Shown here in pieces: positions 1 through 5,889 of a stretch of DNA of 6,503 bases. Each line of letters starts with the position of its first letter. Within the stretch, counting starts at the first letter, position 1. Source of the DNA: Gallionellaceae bacterium (GTDB lineage: Bacteria; Pseudomonadota; Gammaproteobacteria; Burkholderiales; Gallionellaceae); the NCBI GenBank assembly GCA_021731185.1, contig JAKFXW010000176.1, forward strand, positions 1 to 6,503, written 5' to 3'. Under the pieces are notes generated by a model. That model made no database searches. It saw nothing but the letters and a program-made list of their open reading frames with translations, and was not told where the DNA came from. Both the position numbers and the translations under genes were made by a program.

Positions 1-375
1 GCACTGGTTAATGGCTTTAGCTGTGGGCGGTGGCACTTTCCTGGCAGCAGCGTATTTCCTGTGGTTTTACCAGCGCGCATTTTGGGCAATGTGGGGAATC
101 CTGCGGTACGCACGATGCGAGATTTAACCAGCTTGGAAATGGTTATTGCGGGTGCCGTGATGGGCGTAATTTTCTGGATTGGTCTTGCTACCACACCATT
201 TCTGCACACTATGGAAGGTTCTTTGCGCATGTTGGATGCAAGAATGGGTCGTGTGACAGGTATTGAAGCAGCACCGCTCAAGGGAATTAATGCAATATTA
301 CTGCATGACGTTCCTTCAGCAGCACACCCCGCACCTGCTATGCAGAGTGCACCTACAGCGCCAGCTTCTCATTGA
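1..375 (+). CDS. nuoM: NADH-quinone oxidoreductase subunit M-like protein (first copy), 3' end, apparent frameshift
   Basis: This is the C-terminal part of a proton-translocating, antiporter-like membrane subunit of respiratory complex I. From base 2 the sequence reads HWLMALAVGGGTFLAAAYF then LWFYQRAFWAMWG, the second-last transmembrane region and the YFLW-Y-R-FxG signature typical of NuoM. The family match then continues in another frame from base 97 (NPAVRTMRDL, then a hydrophobic helix including VIFWIGLATTPFLHTME) to the TGA at 373-375. The two parts join exactly if one G is restored to the GGGG run at 93-96. As written, the upstream frame would stop at 125-127. The protein ends in an Ala/Pro-rich tail (AAHPAPAMQSAPTAPASH). 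A second NuoM-type gene begins 21 bases later, so the two share an operon. The C-terminal family assignment is firm. NuoM is preferred over NuoL or NuoN from the motif and the neighbour, but only the last quarter of the gene is present. Confidence 0.8.
   Translation, partial: ALVNGFSCGRWHFPGSSVFPVVLPARILGNVGNPAVRTMRDLTSLEMVIAGAVMGVIFWIGLATTPFLHTMEGSLRMLDARMGRVTGIEAAPLKGINAILLHDVPSAAHPAPAMQSAPTAPASH
93..96 (+). other. Frameshift point in a G homopolymer
   Basis: Upstream of here the NuoM-like reading is in the frame starting at base 2; downstream it is in the frame starting at base 1. With a fifth G the codons run TGG GGG AAT CCT (W-G-N-P) and the protein becomes continuous. A single-base loss in a homopolymer is a common sequencing or assembly error. 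A real inactivating mutation or programmed slippage cannot be excluded from this one sequence. Confidence 0.8.
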
Positions 376-383
376 TGACTTTT

Positions 384-390
384 AAGGGGA
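384..390 (+). promoter_or_regulatory. Ribosome binding site of the second nuoM, fixing a GTG start
   Basis: AAGGGGA lies six bases before the GTG at 397-399 and is a good match to the 16S rRNA 3' end. It supports GTG (V/M-I-L-N-Q) as the initiation codon and translation independent of the upstream gene. Confidence 0.7.
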
Positions 391-396
391 CTAATC

Positions 397-2028
397 GTGA
401 TTCTTAATCAAATATTCGCCGACCAGCAAATCGGCTTTCCAGTGCTCAGCGCAATGATATTTTTGCCTGTGCTGGCTGCGCTCTTGCTGACAATTATTAG
501 TAACGAAGAAACACAACGCAAGGTTACGTTCTTTGCAATGATGCTAAATCTTGTCATGGCGATCGTGGTCGTGTACAAATTCGTTCCAGGCATATCAGAC
601 ATGCAATTTGTAGAGCAAGGCAACTGGATGTCCGGCCTAGGCTCCAGTTATCATTTGGGGGTGGACGGAATCAGCGTTCTATTCCTGCCGTTGACGGCCC
701 TGCTGTCTGTTCTTGTGCTGCTGTTTTCCTGGAATAGCATCAAATTTTTCAATCGATTTTTTCTGGTCAATTTGCTTATTCTGGAAGCGGCTACTATCGG
801 TATATTCTGTTCGATAGACATGATCCTGTTCTTCGTGTTCTGGGAAATGGCGCTGGTTCCATCATTCCTCCTGATTAAATTCTGGGGGGTGGGCGCCCAA
901 CGCCAATATGCTGGCATGAAGTATATTGTCTATATGCTGTTTGGTTCAGCTCCCTTGCTGATCAGCTTCCTGTTGGTCGGCTGGAATTACAGCAACGTTG
1001 CCGAACTTACGCCGGGGATGCAGCCTTATTCATTCGATTTGTTGACTCTGTTGAATACTCCCATTCCAATCGAGCTACAGACTACAATTTTCGTTCTAAT
1101 GGCTATTGGATTCGCAGTTAAAGGGCCAATGATGCCGTTCCATACTTGGCTACCTACTACCATCATGGAAGGCCCAATTGGTTTTGGCGTGTTCCTGGTA
1201 GGGTTGAAACTGGGCGTGTACGGTATGTTGCGCTTTGTTATTCCGCTGCTGCCCGATGCAGCCAAAGAATGGTATATGGTCATGATGATACTGGGCTTGA
1301 TAGCACTTCTTTACGGTGCAGTCATTGCTTTGGTGCAGCCTAATTTTCGTCGCCTGTTGGCATTTGCCAGCGTAAGCCACGTTGGCTTGGCTATGGTTGG
1401 TCTGTTTTCCCTGAATCAGCAAGGAATACAGGGCAGTATTTTCACACTGATTAATATGGGCTTGACCAGCACGGGCTTGTTATTCATCGCAGGCTTCATT
1501 TATAGTCGTCTGGGTAGCACAGAGCTGTCTGCAATGGGTGGCTTGACGCGCCACTTGCCGCGCATGGCAGCGTTCTGCTTTATTATCGGATTGGCTTCGA
1601 TTGGTATGCCAGGTACCAGCGGCTTCAATGGTGAATTTTTAGTCATGCTGGGAAGTTACCGCGCGCACTGGGGATTTTCTGCAGTTGCGGTGCTAGGAGT
1701 GGTCTTGAGTGCAGGATATTTCTTGTGGTATTACGAGCGTTCGTTCTTCGGCCCGGTGACCAGCAAGATTATACCCAAGCTTAAGGATCTGGCTCCGCGC
1801 GAAATTACCGTAGCTGCGACTTTAACCATCATCATTCTGACACTTGGTTTTAATCCGGCTCCGGTTGCAAATATTACCAGCGGTTCGGTCGCGGCAGTTG
1901 TGCAACGCCTGCAGGATGGCTCTGCGGTAAAAGTTGCACAGCCTGCTGTTAAACCTCCTGTAGTGCAGCCAGCAGCTAAGTTGGAAGTAACTCCGCCCCA
2001 CAAGGGGACAATGAAAGTGGCGGGATAA
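397..2028 (+). CDS. nuoM: NADH-quinone oxidoreductase subunit M-like protein (second copy, divergent)
   Basis: A 543-residue polytopic inner-membrane protein of the complex I antiporter-like family (Proton_antipo_M). Such subunits move protons while electrons pass from NADH to quinone. Family residues visible: HLGVDGIS at 86-93, FVFWE with the key TM5 glutamate at E150, K242 in AVKGPMMPFHTWLP, K271 in LKLGVYG, H328 in SVSHVG, and E413 in GTSGFNGEF, the TM12 acid that marks NuoM rather than NuoL or NuoN. Two normally conserved histidines are changed: WLPDAHxxAP reads WLPTTIMEGP (I256), and the usual xxHGL reads INMGL (M354). A roughly 45-residue Ala/Pro/Val tail (about 499-543) exceeds the usual NuoM length of about 500 and ends in PHKGTMKVAG, encoded by a palindromic repeat. 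It follows another NuoM-type gene by 21 bases and is followed by a strong terminator instead of nuoN, so it may be the additional pump of a four-pump complex I. Family membership is near certain; the exact role is inferred. Confidence 0.92.
   Translation: MILNQIFADQQIGFPVLSAMIFLPVLAALLLTIISNEETQRKVTFFAMMLNLVMAIVVVYKFVPGISDMQFVEQGNWMSGLGSSYHLGVDGISVLFLPLTALLSVLVLLFSWNSIKFFNRFFLVNLLILEAATIGIFCSIDMILFFVFWEMALVPSFLLIKFWGVGAQRQYAGMKYIVYMLFGSAPLLISFLLVGWNYSNVAELTPGMQPYSFDLLTLLNTPIPIELQTTIFVLMAIGFAVKGPMMPFHTWLPTTIMEGPIGFGVFLVGLKLGVYGMLRFVIPLLPDAAKEWYMVMMILGLIALLYGAVIALVQPNFRRLLAFASVSHVGLAMVGLFSLNQQGIQGSIFTLINMGLTSTGLLFIAGFIYSRLGSTELSAMGGLTRHLPRMAAFCFIIGLASIGMPGTSGFNGEFLVMLGSYRAHWGFSAVAVLGVVLSAGYFLWYYERSFFGPVTSKIIPKLKDLAPREITVAATLTIIILTLGFNPAPVANITSGSVAAVVQRLQDGSAVKVAQPAVKPPVVQPAAKLEVTPPHKGTMKVAG
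1995..2017 (+). repeat. Palindromic interspersed repeat, copy A, inside nuoM
   Basis: A 23-base sequence identical to 4765-4787. Its core CCCCACAAGGGG is a 4-base stem with a 4-base loop, followed by ACAATGAAAG. Here it encodes PHKGTMK at residues 534-540, near the C-terminus of the second NuoM. Identity stops at both ends (CTCC before and TGG after, against AAAT and GCA in the other copy). This points to a discrete mobile or repetitive unit rather than shared ancestry of the proteins. Confidence 0.8.
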
Positions 2029-2063
2029 ACGCATAACTATCTCGCATGTTGTGGGGTGCAAAT

Positions 2064-2106
2064 ACCCCCTTGGCTAGTTGTGTAAGAGCCAAGGGGGTTT
2101 TGTTTT
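2064..2106 (+). terminator. Rho-independent terminator of the nuo operon
   Basis: ACCCCCTTGGCT (2064-2075) pairs perfectly over 12 bases with AGCCAAGGGGGT (2087-2098), enclosing an 11-base loop, and runs into TTTTGTTTT. It lies 36 bases after the stop of the second nuoM and closes that operon, so no nuoN is transcribed downstream from it. Confidence 0.93.
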
Positions 2107-2171
2107 GCGGCATAAAATAATCTACGCTAACCTCCATATTTTTTTAGGTAAGTTTTGCAGATAATTTTCTA

Positions 2172-2297
2172 ATTCCAGTTTCCGATAAAAAGGAGCACAA
2201 GGCAGCAAGGATGAGGCGACGAAGACAGTACATTTGAGTACGTCTAGGAGCCGAAGACGAAGGTAACACAGTGATCGTTTTTATCGGGAATTGGAAT
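2172..2297. repeat. Symmetric 126-base inverted-repeat element (MITE-like or structured RNA)
   Basis: The left end (2172-2191, ATTCCAGTTTCCGATAAAAA) pairs with the right end (2278-2297, TTTTTATCGGGAATTGGAAT) over 20 bases, with only two mismatches, both G-U compatible in RNA. The exact centre carries a second hairpin: AGAC-a-GTAC (2223-2231), loop ATTTGA, GTAC-GTCT (2238-2245). Between outer stem and centre the + strand is purine-rich and repeats CGAAGAC (2220-2226 and 2252-2258). The element has no ORF of useful length and no transposase. This fits a miniature inverted-repeat element or an interspersed structured-RNA repeat. Whether it is repeated elsewhere cannot be seen in this window. Confidence 0.65.
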
Positions 2298-2315
2298 AAG
2301 TCATTTTTCAGTAGT

Positions 2316-2338
2316 GAGGGAATTCCCTCCTCATGAGG
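2316..2338. promoter_or_regulatory. Two overlapping perfect palindromes upstream of the nitronate monooxygenase gene
   Basis: GAGGGAATTCCCTC (2316-2329, 14 bases) and CCTCATGAGG (2329-2338, 10 bases) are perfect palindromes sharing one base. They lie about 50-70 bases before the start codon, just upstream of the -10-like TAAAAT (2339-2344). The position suits an operator for a dimeric regulator. No known regulator consensus was recognised, so this is a candidate only. Confidence 0.35.
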
Positions 2339-2374
2339 TAAAATGAGCTTAGGCTTTAATTTGAGAATTAAATC

Positions 2375-2380
2375 GAAAGG
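2375..2380 (+). promoter_or_regulatory. Ribosome binding site deciding the start at 2386
   Basis: GAAAGG lies five bases before the ATG at 2386. The in-frame GTG immediately upstream (2383) would leave a spacing of only two bases, so the ATG is preferred; this shortens the protein by one residue. Confidence 0.6.
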
Positions 2381-2385
2381 TAGTG

Positions 2386-3630
2386 ATGAAGTGTGTAGAT
2401 GATTTTCGTTTTCGCTTAGGTAAAAACGAGTGTGTACCTATAATCGTAGGCGGTATGGGTGTGGATATTTCATCGCGGGAATTGGCGCTGGAGGCGGCGC
2501 GGTTGGGCGGAATCGGTCATCTTTCTGATGCCATGTTACCAACCGTAACAGATAGACATCAGGATACCCAGTTTGTAAAAGCCAAGTCCAAATTGCACAA
2601 ATACAATGTCGCAAACAAAGACAAATCTTCAGTCAAATTTGACTTGGAACAAGTGGCAGAAGCCACACGCCTGCATGTTACCAAGACGATGGATGAGAAA
2701 CGTGGCAGCGGCATGATTTTTGTAAATTGCATGGAAAAGCTCACCATGAACTCGCCACGCGATACCTTGCGTGTGCGTTTGCATGGCGTGCTGTCTGCTG
2801 GCATAGACGGCATCACCCTTAGCGCTGGATTGCATTTGGGCTCATTCGCTTTGATGGAAGACCACCCCCGCTTTCGCGATGCCAAGCTCGGCATCATTGT
2901 GTCATCGGTACGCGCACTACAGCTATTTTTGCGGAAAAACGCCAAGCTCAATCGCCTGCCAGATTACATCATAGTTGAGGGGCCATTGGCGGGCGGGCAC
3001 TTAGGCTTTGGGCTGGATTGGCAGCAGTACGACTTAAGAACAATTTTCGATGAAATCCTGCAATATTTAAAGACAGAAAATCTGGCTATTCCACTCATCC
3101 CAGCAGGGGGTATTTTTACCGGCAGCGACGCAACCTCCTATCTGGAAGCGGGTGCGGCAGCGGTACAAGTTGCAACTCGATTCACCATATCGCACGAGTG
3201 TGGATTGCCAGCCGATGTAAAACAGGAATACTTTAAGGCTATCGAAGATGACATTGAAGTCAACATGATTTCGCCTACAGGTTATCCCATGCGTATGTTG
3301 AAAAAAAGCCCTGCGATAGGCGCAGGCATACGCCCCAACTGCGAAGCATATGGTTATTTGTTAGATTCAAATGGTAATTGCGCTTACGTTGATGCCTACA
3401 ATAAAGAAGTGGATGACCATCCCAATGCGAAGAAAATTTCCATCATGTCCAAAACCTGTCTTTGTACGCATATGCGAAATTTTGATTGCTGGACGTGCGG
3501 CCATTACACCTACCGACTCAAAGACACCACACGCCAACAAGCCGATGGCTCCTACCAAATATTAACTGCCGAACATATATTTAAAGACTATCAATTTAGT
3601 AAAGATAACAAAATCACATTGCCAGCGTAA
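2386..3630 (+). CDS. Nitronate monooxygenase-family FMN protein with a cysteine-rich C-terminus
   Basis: A 414-residue soluble TIM-barrel flavoprotein of the nitronate monooxygenase / 2-nitropropane dioxygenase family. Characterised members use FMN and oxygen to oxidise alkyl nitronates; related enzymes include the enoyl-ACP reductase FabK, so the true substrate is unknown. Visible motifs: VPIIVGGMGVDIS near the N-terminus (about 17-29), EGPLAGGHLGFG (about 198-209) with H205 in the position of the proposed catalytic histidine, and PAGGIFTGSDATSYLEAGAA (about 239-258) followed by VQVATRF, the phosphate-binding part of the barrel. It exceeds typical family members (roughly 310-380). The extra part holds C319, C332, C358, C360, C368 and C371, arranged as CLCTH then CWTCGH, a possible metal or Fe-S site. 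The start is set by GAAAGG five bases before the ATG. It is preceded by a terminator and its own leader, so is transcribed separately from nuo. It may read through into the asmA gene 55 bases later, as no terminator is seen between them. Confidence 0.85.
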   Translation: MKCVDDFRFRLGKNECVPIIVGGMGVDISSRELALEAARLGGIGHLSDAMLPTVTDRHQDTQFVKAKSKLHKYNVANKDKSSVKFDLEQVAEATRLHVTKTMDEKRGSGMIFVNCMEKLTMNSPRDTLRVRLHGVLSAGIDGITLSAGLHLGSFALMEDHPRFRDAKLGIIVSSVRALQLFLRKNAKLNRLPDYIIVEGPLAGGHLGFGLDWQQYDLRTIFDEILQYLKTENLAIPLIPAGGIFTGSDATSYLEAGAAAVQVATRFTISHECGLPADVKQEYFKAIEDDIEVNMISPTGYPMRMLKKSPAIGAGIRPNCEAYGYLLDSNGNCAYVDAYNKEVDDHPNAKKISIMSKTCLCTHMRNFDCWTCGHYTYRLKDTTRQQADGSYQILTAEHIFKDYQFSKDNKITLPA

Positions 3631-3674
3631 CCGTCACATCACTGCGCGCTGCGTTCGCATCGAAAAAATTCTTT

Positions 3675-3678
3675 GAGG
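3675..3678 (+). promoter_or_regulatory. Ribosome binding site fixing the GTG start of the AsmA-family gene
   Basis: GAGG (in TTTGAGGTGAT) lies seven bases before the GTG at 3686. The nearby ATG at 3681 is out of frame and stops after two codons, so GTG is the credible start. It gives a protein beginning M-N-K-Y-I-K directly before a membrane helix. Confidence 0.65.
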
Positions 3679-3685
3679 TGATGGG

Positions 3686-5854
3686 GTGAATAAATATATT
3701 AAATACACGCTCATTTTGGTCGGGGCTGTTTTCGTAATTACGGCAGCAGCACTGGCTTACATCGCAGCTACATTCAACCCAAACGATTACAAGTTCAAAA
3801 TTATTCAACTGGTGCAGGAAAAAAAACAGCGCACACTCAAGTTGGATGGCGATATAAAGCTTACGTTATTTCCTAATATAGGCGCAAACATTGGCCGTGT
3901 GTCAATTTCAGAATTTCAGAGTAAGCAGGATTTCGCCACGGTTGAGAATGTGCAAGTATCGCTCGCTTTACTGCCACTTTTTTCCAAGCAAGTGGTGGTT
4001 AATCAAGTGGCGATCAATGGCCTGAATGCAAAGTTAATAAAGTATAAAAATGGCAAAACAAATATTGATGATCTACTGAGTGCAGATGAGAAAAAAGATG
4101 AAGCTACCAAGGCTGAGGCAGTTAAAAGCGAATCAGCAAGTCCACCAGTGGCATTCGATATTGCCGCAGTCAGCCTGCACAATCTGAGCTTCAGTTACCT
4201 TGATGAAAAATCTGCCGCGCAATACGAGGTCAACAAACTCAATCTTAAAACGGGTCGCATCGCCTTCGGTGTGCCGATAAAATTGGAATTAGATGCGCTG
4301 ATAAAAGCCAACAAGCCCAAGCTGAATTTGACTACTAAGGTGCAAGGCAATCTCTTGCTCAACCCAGAAATCGAGCAGTATGGCATGCAGGATGTAAATG
4401 TGCAGGTCAACGGCAACGCGCTTGATATAAGCAACTTAGCCTTGCAGGTCAAAGGAAATTTCAATCAATTGAAGCAGGATTTAACAGTAGATAAATTGCT
4501 GTTGACCTTCGCTGGCACACAAGCCAAAAACTCACTCAGCGCAAATTTGGATGCACCGAAGTTGTACTTGAATGGTGGACAGCTATCCAGTGAAAAATTC
4601 ATTCTTGATCTGGAAATGGCGCAGCCACTGCAAAAATTTCAAGCCAAACTGGCAACAACGGTGAATGGGAATCTGGAGAAAAAAATAATTAATCTGGCAG
4701 ACCTTACGCTCAAAGTCAGCGGTGCTGGGGATGCACTGCCCAACAAAGCAGTCAGCGGTGAAATGCCCCACAAGGGGACAATGAAAGGCAGCATTCATAT
4801 GCAAGGAGATAGTCTGCAAATCAAATTGGCGGGCGGCATGTTGCAGAGCCAGGTAAAAATTCAGGTGGCGGTAAATAATTTTGCCCAGCCAGCAATTAAA
4901 TTTGATATAGAGGCTGATCAGTTCGATGTGGATGCTTATCTGCCTAAAGCTGAGTCAGCAGCACCAACAACAGAAGCTGCTTCATTAGATGAGCCGCTGG
5001 ATTTATCTGTGCTAAAAAGTTTGAATCTGGATGGTCGTTTGCGCGTGGGCGCATTCAAGGCTGCCAATTTAAAAATTGCCAAAATGGATATTGGTGTCAA
5101 AGCAAAACAGGGCATAGTTGATGTCAGTCCACTCGCTGCCATTCTATATCAAGGCAGCGTGAATGGCAGTTTGCGAATTAATGTGCAAGCTGCGCCGGAA
5201 ATAACTATCAAGCAAAAATTAAGCGGCATCAACATTGCGCCATTGCTAAAGGACATGGCTGATTTTGATACCTTGATGGGTCGTGGCGATGTTACGCTCG
5301 ATCTTCAAACGCAGGGCAATAGTGTTAATGCACTGAAAAAATCTCTCAACGGCAACATGGCGTTGCTATTGAAGGATGGTGCGATCAAAGGGATAAATAT
5401 TGCGAAAAAAATACGCGATGTACAAGGCAAGTTTGGTAAAGGTTCTGCAGCGCAAACTGAGTCAGCCAACAAGGAAGAGCAAACAGACTTCAGCGAAATG
5501 AAAGCCAGCTTTAAAGTTACACAGAGCGTAGCGCACAATGATGATCTGTTGATGAAGTCACCATTATTGAGATTGTCAGGCGTGGGCGATATTGATATAG
5601 GCAATGACAGTATCAATTATCTAGCACGAGCAACTTTGGCAAAAACGTTGGAAGGGCAAGGCGGTAGCGATCAGGTCGGTGGACTTACCGTGCCAGTGCG
5701 ACTCAGTGGGCCATTCACGAATTTAAAATACAAGCTGGAATTTGGGTCTATGGTGTCGGAAGCGACCAAGCAGAAAATAGAAGCCAAAAAAGAAGAGATC
5801 AAAACAGAAATTCAAGATAAGCTTAAGAGCAAGCTGAAAGGGCTGTTCAAGTAG
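3686..5854 (+). CDS. AsmA-family inner-membrane-anchored protein
   Basis: A 722-residue protein with an N-terminal membrane anchor (about 5-29, TLILVGAVFVITAAALAYIA) and a large periplasmic part rich in beta-strand pattern. NPNDYKFKIIQLVQEK, then LKLDGDIKLTLFPNIGANIG, is the AsmA N-terminal signature. The C-terminal AsmA domain (about 435-650) shows LNLDGRLRVGAFKAANLKI and LNGNMALLLKDGAIKGINIA. The protein ends in a Lys/Glu-rich, probably helical tail (about 690-722). AsmA-type proteins resemble bridge-like lipid-transfer proteins and affect outer-membrane assembly or phospholipid traffic; the role of this member is inferred from the family only. Residues 361-367 (PHKGTMK) come from a palindromic repeat shared with nuoM and are probably an insertion in a loop. 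mutY follows after 35 bases, a neighbourhood also known in other proteobacteria. Assignment to the family is confident. Confidence 0.9.
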   Translation: MNKYIKYTLILVGAVFVITAAALAYIAATFNPNDYKFKIIQLVQEKKQRTLKLDGDIKLTLFPNIGANIGRVSISEFQSKQDFATVENVQVSLALLPLFSKQVVVNQVAINGLNAKLIKYKNGKTNIDDLLSADEKKDEATKAEAVKSESASPPVAFDIAAVSLHNLSFSYLDEKSAAQYEVNKLNLKTGRIAFGVPIKLELDALIKANKPKLNLTTKVQGNLLLNPEIEQYGMQDVNVQVNGNALDISNLALQVKGNFNQLKQDLTVDKLLLTFAGTQAKNSLSANLDAPKLYLNGGQLSSEKFILDLEMAQPLQKFQAKLATTVNGNLEKKIINLADLTLKVSGAGDALPNKAVSGEMPHKGTMKGSIHMQGDSLQIKLAGGMLQSQVKIQVAVNNFAQPAIKFDIEADQFDVDAYLPKAESAAPTTEAASLDEPLDLSVLKSLNLDGRLRVGAFKAANLKIAKMDIGVKAKQGIVDVSPLAAILYQGSVNGSLRINVQAAPEITIKQKLSGINIAPLLKDMADFDTLMGRGDVTLDLQTQGNSVNALKKSLNGNMALLLKDGAIKGINIAKKIRDVQGKFGKGSAAQTESANKEEQTDFSEMKASFKVTQSVAHNDDLLMKSPLLRLSGVGDIDIGNDSINYLARATLAKTLEGQGGSDQVGGLTVPVRLSGPFTNLKYKLEFGSMVSEATKQKIEAKKEEIKTEIQDKLKSKLKGLFK
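4765..4787 (+). repeat. Palindromic interspersed repeat, copy B, inside the AsmA-family gene
   Basis: Identical over 23 bases to 1995-2017 and in the same orientation and reading frame, encoding PHKGTMK at residues 361-367. Here TG before and CA after the core can extend the stem (TGCCCC-acaa-GGGG-a-CA with one bulged A). The surrounding AsmA-family sequence continues normally on both sides, so the insertion is tolerated in frame. Confidence 0.8.
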
Positions 5855-5889
5855 CGGGAGATTTTCATCCCTGCTATGGTGACTAGAGT

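Larger units (their letters stand above)
2107..2385. other. Non-coding region between the nuo operon and the nitronate monooxygenase gene
   Basis: No plausible gene is visible on either strand. The stretch holds a 126-base inverted-repeat element (2172-2297), two overlapping palindromes (2316-2338), and the leader and ribosome binding site of the next gene. 2107-2171 is AT-rich and shows nothing recognisable. The promoter of the downstream gene should lie here, since a strong terminator precedes it, but no convincing -35/-10 pair is seen. TAAAAT at 2339-2344 is the best -10-like hexamer and has no matching -35. Confidence 0.75.

Noticed and set aside
30..266. Open frame on + starting inside the first nuoM
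   Set aside because: It lies in a different frame from the NuoM homology (frames of bases 2 and 1), gives a cysteine-rich translation with no family pattern, and has no ribosome binding site.
383..391. AAGGGGAC resembling part of the 23-base repeat
   Set aside because: Only eight bases match, and the segment is accounted for by the ribosome binding site of the second nuoM.
2211..2237. Eight-codon ATG frame inside the 126-base element
   Set aside because: It encodes only MRRRRQYI, falls in the symmetric hairpin region, and is more simply explained by the purine-rich repeat sequence.
2339..2344. TAAAAT as a sigma-70 -10 box
   Set aside because: No -35-like hexamer lies 16-18 bases upstream; the region there is the GAGGGAATTCCCTC palindrome. 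Not strong enough to annotate as a promoter.
3631..3685. Possible terminator or promoter between the nitronate monooxygenase and AsmA-family genes
   Set aside because: TGCG-TT-CGCA cannot form a proper hairpin (two-base loop), and the A run follows without a stem; no promoter pair is visible.
408..5616. Many minus-strand open frames of 60-130 codons
   Set aside because: All lie opposite well-supported genes, lack ribosome binding sites and recognisable motifs, and are explained as shadows of the coding strand.
5853..5875. Hairpin AGCGGGA / TCCC-T-GCT between the asmA-family gene and mutY
   Set aside because: Only seven pairs with a bulge, overlapping the stop codon, and no T run follows, so it is not a credible terminator.
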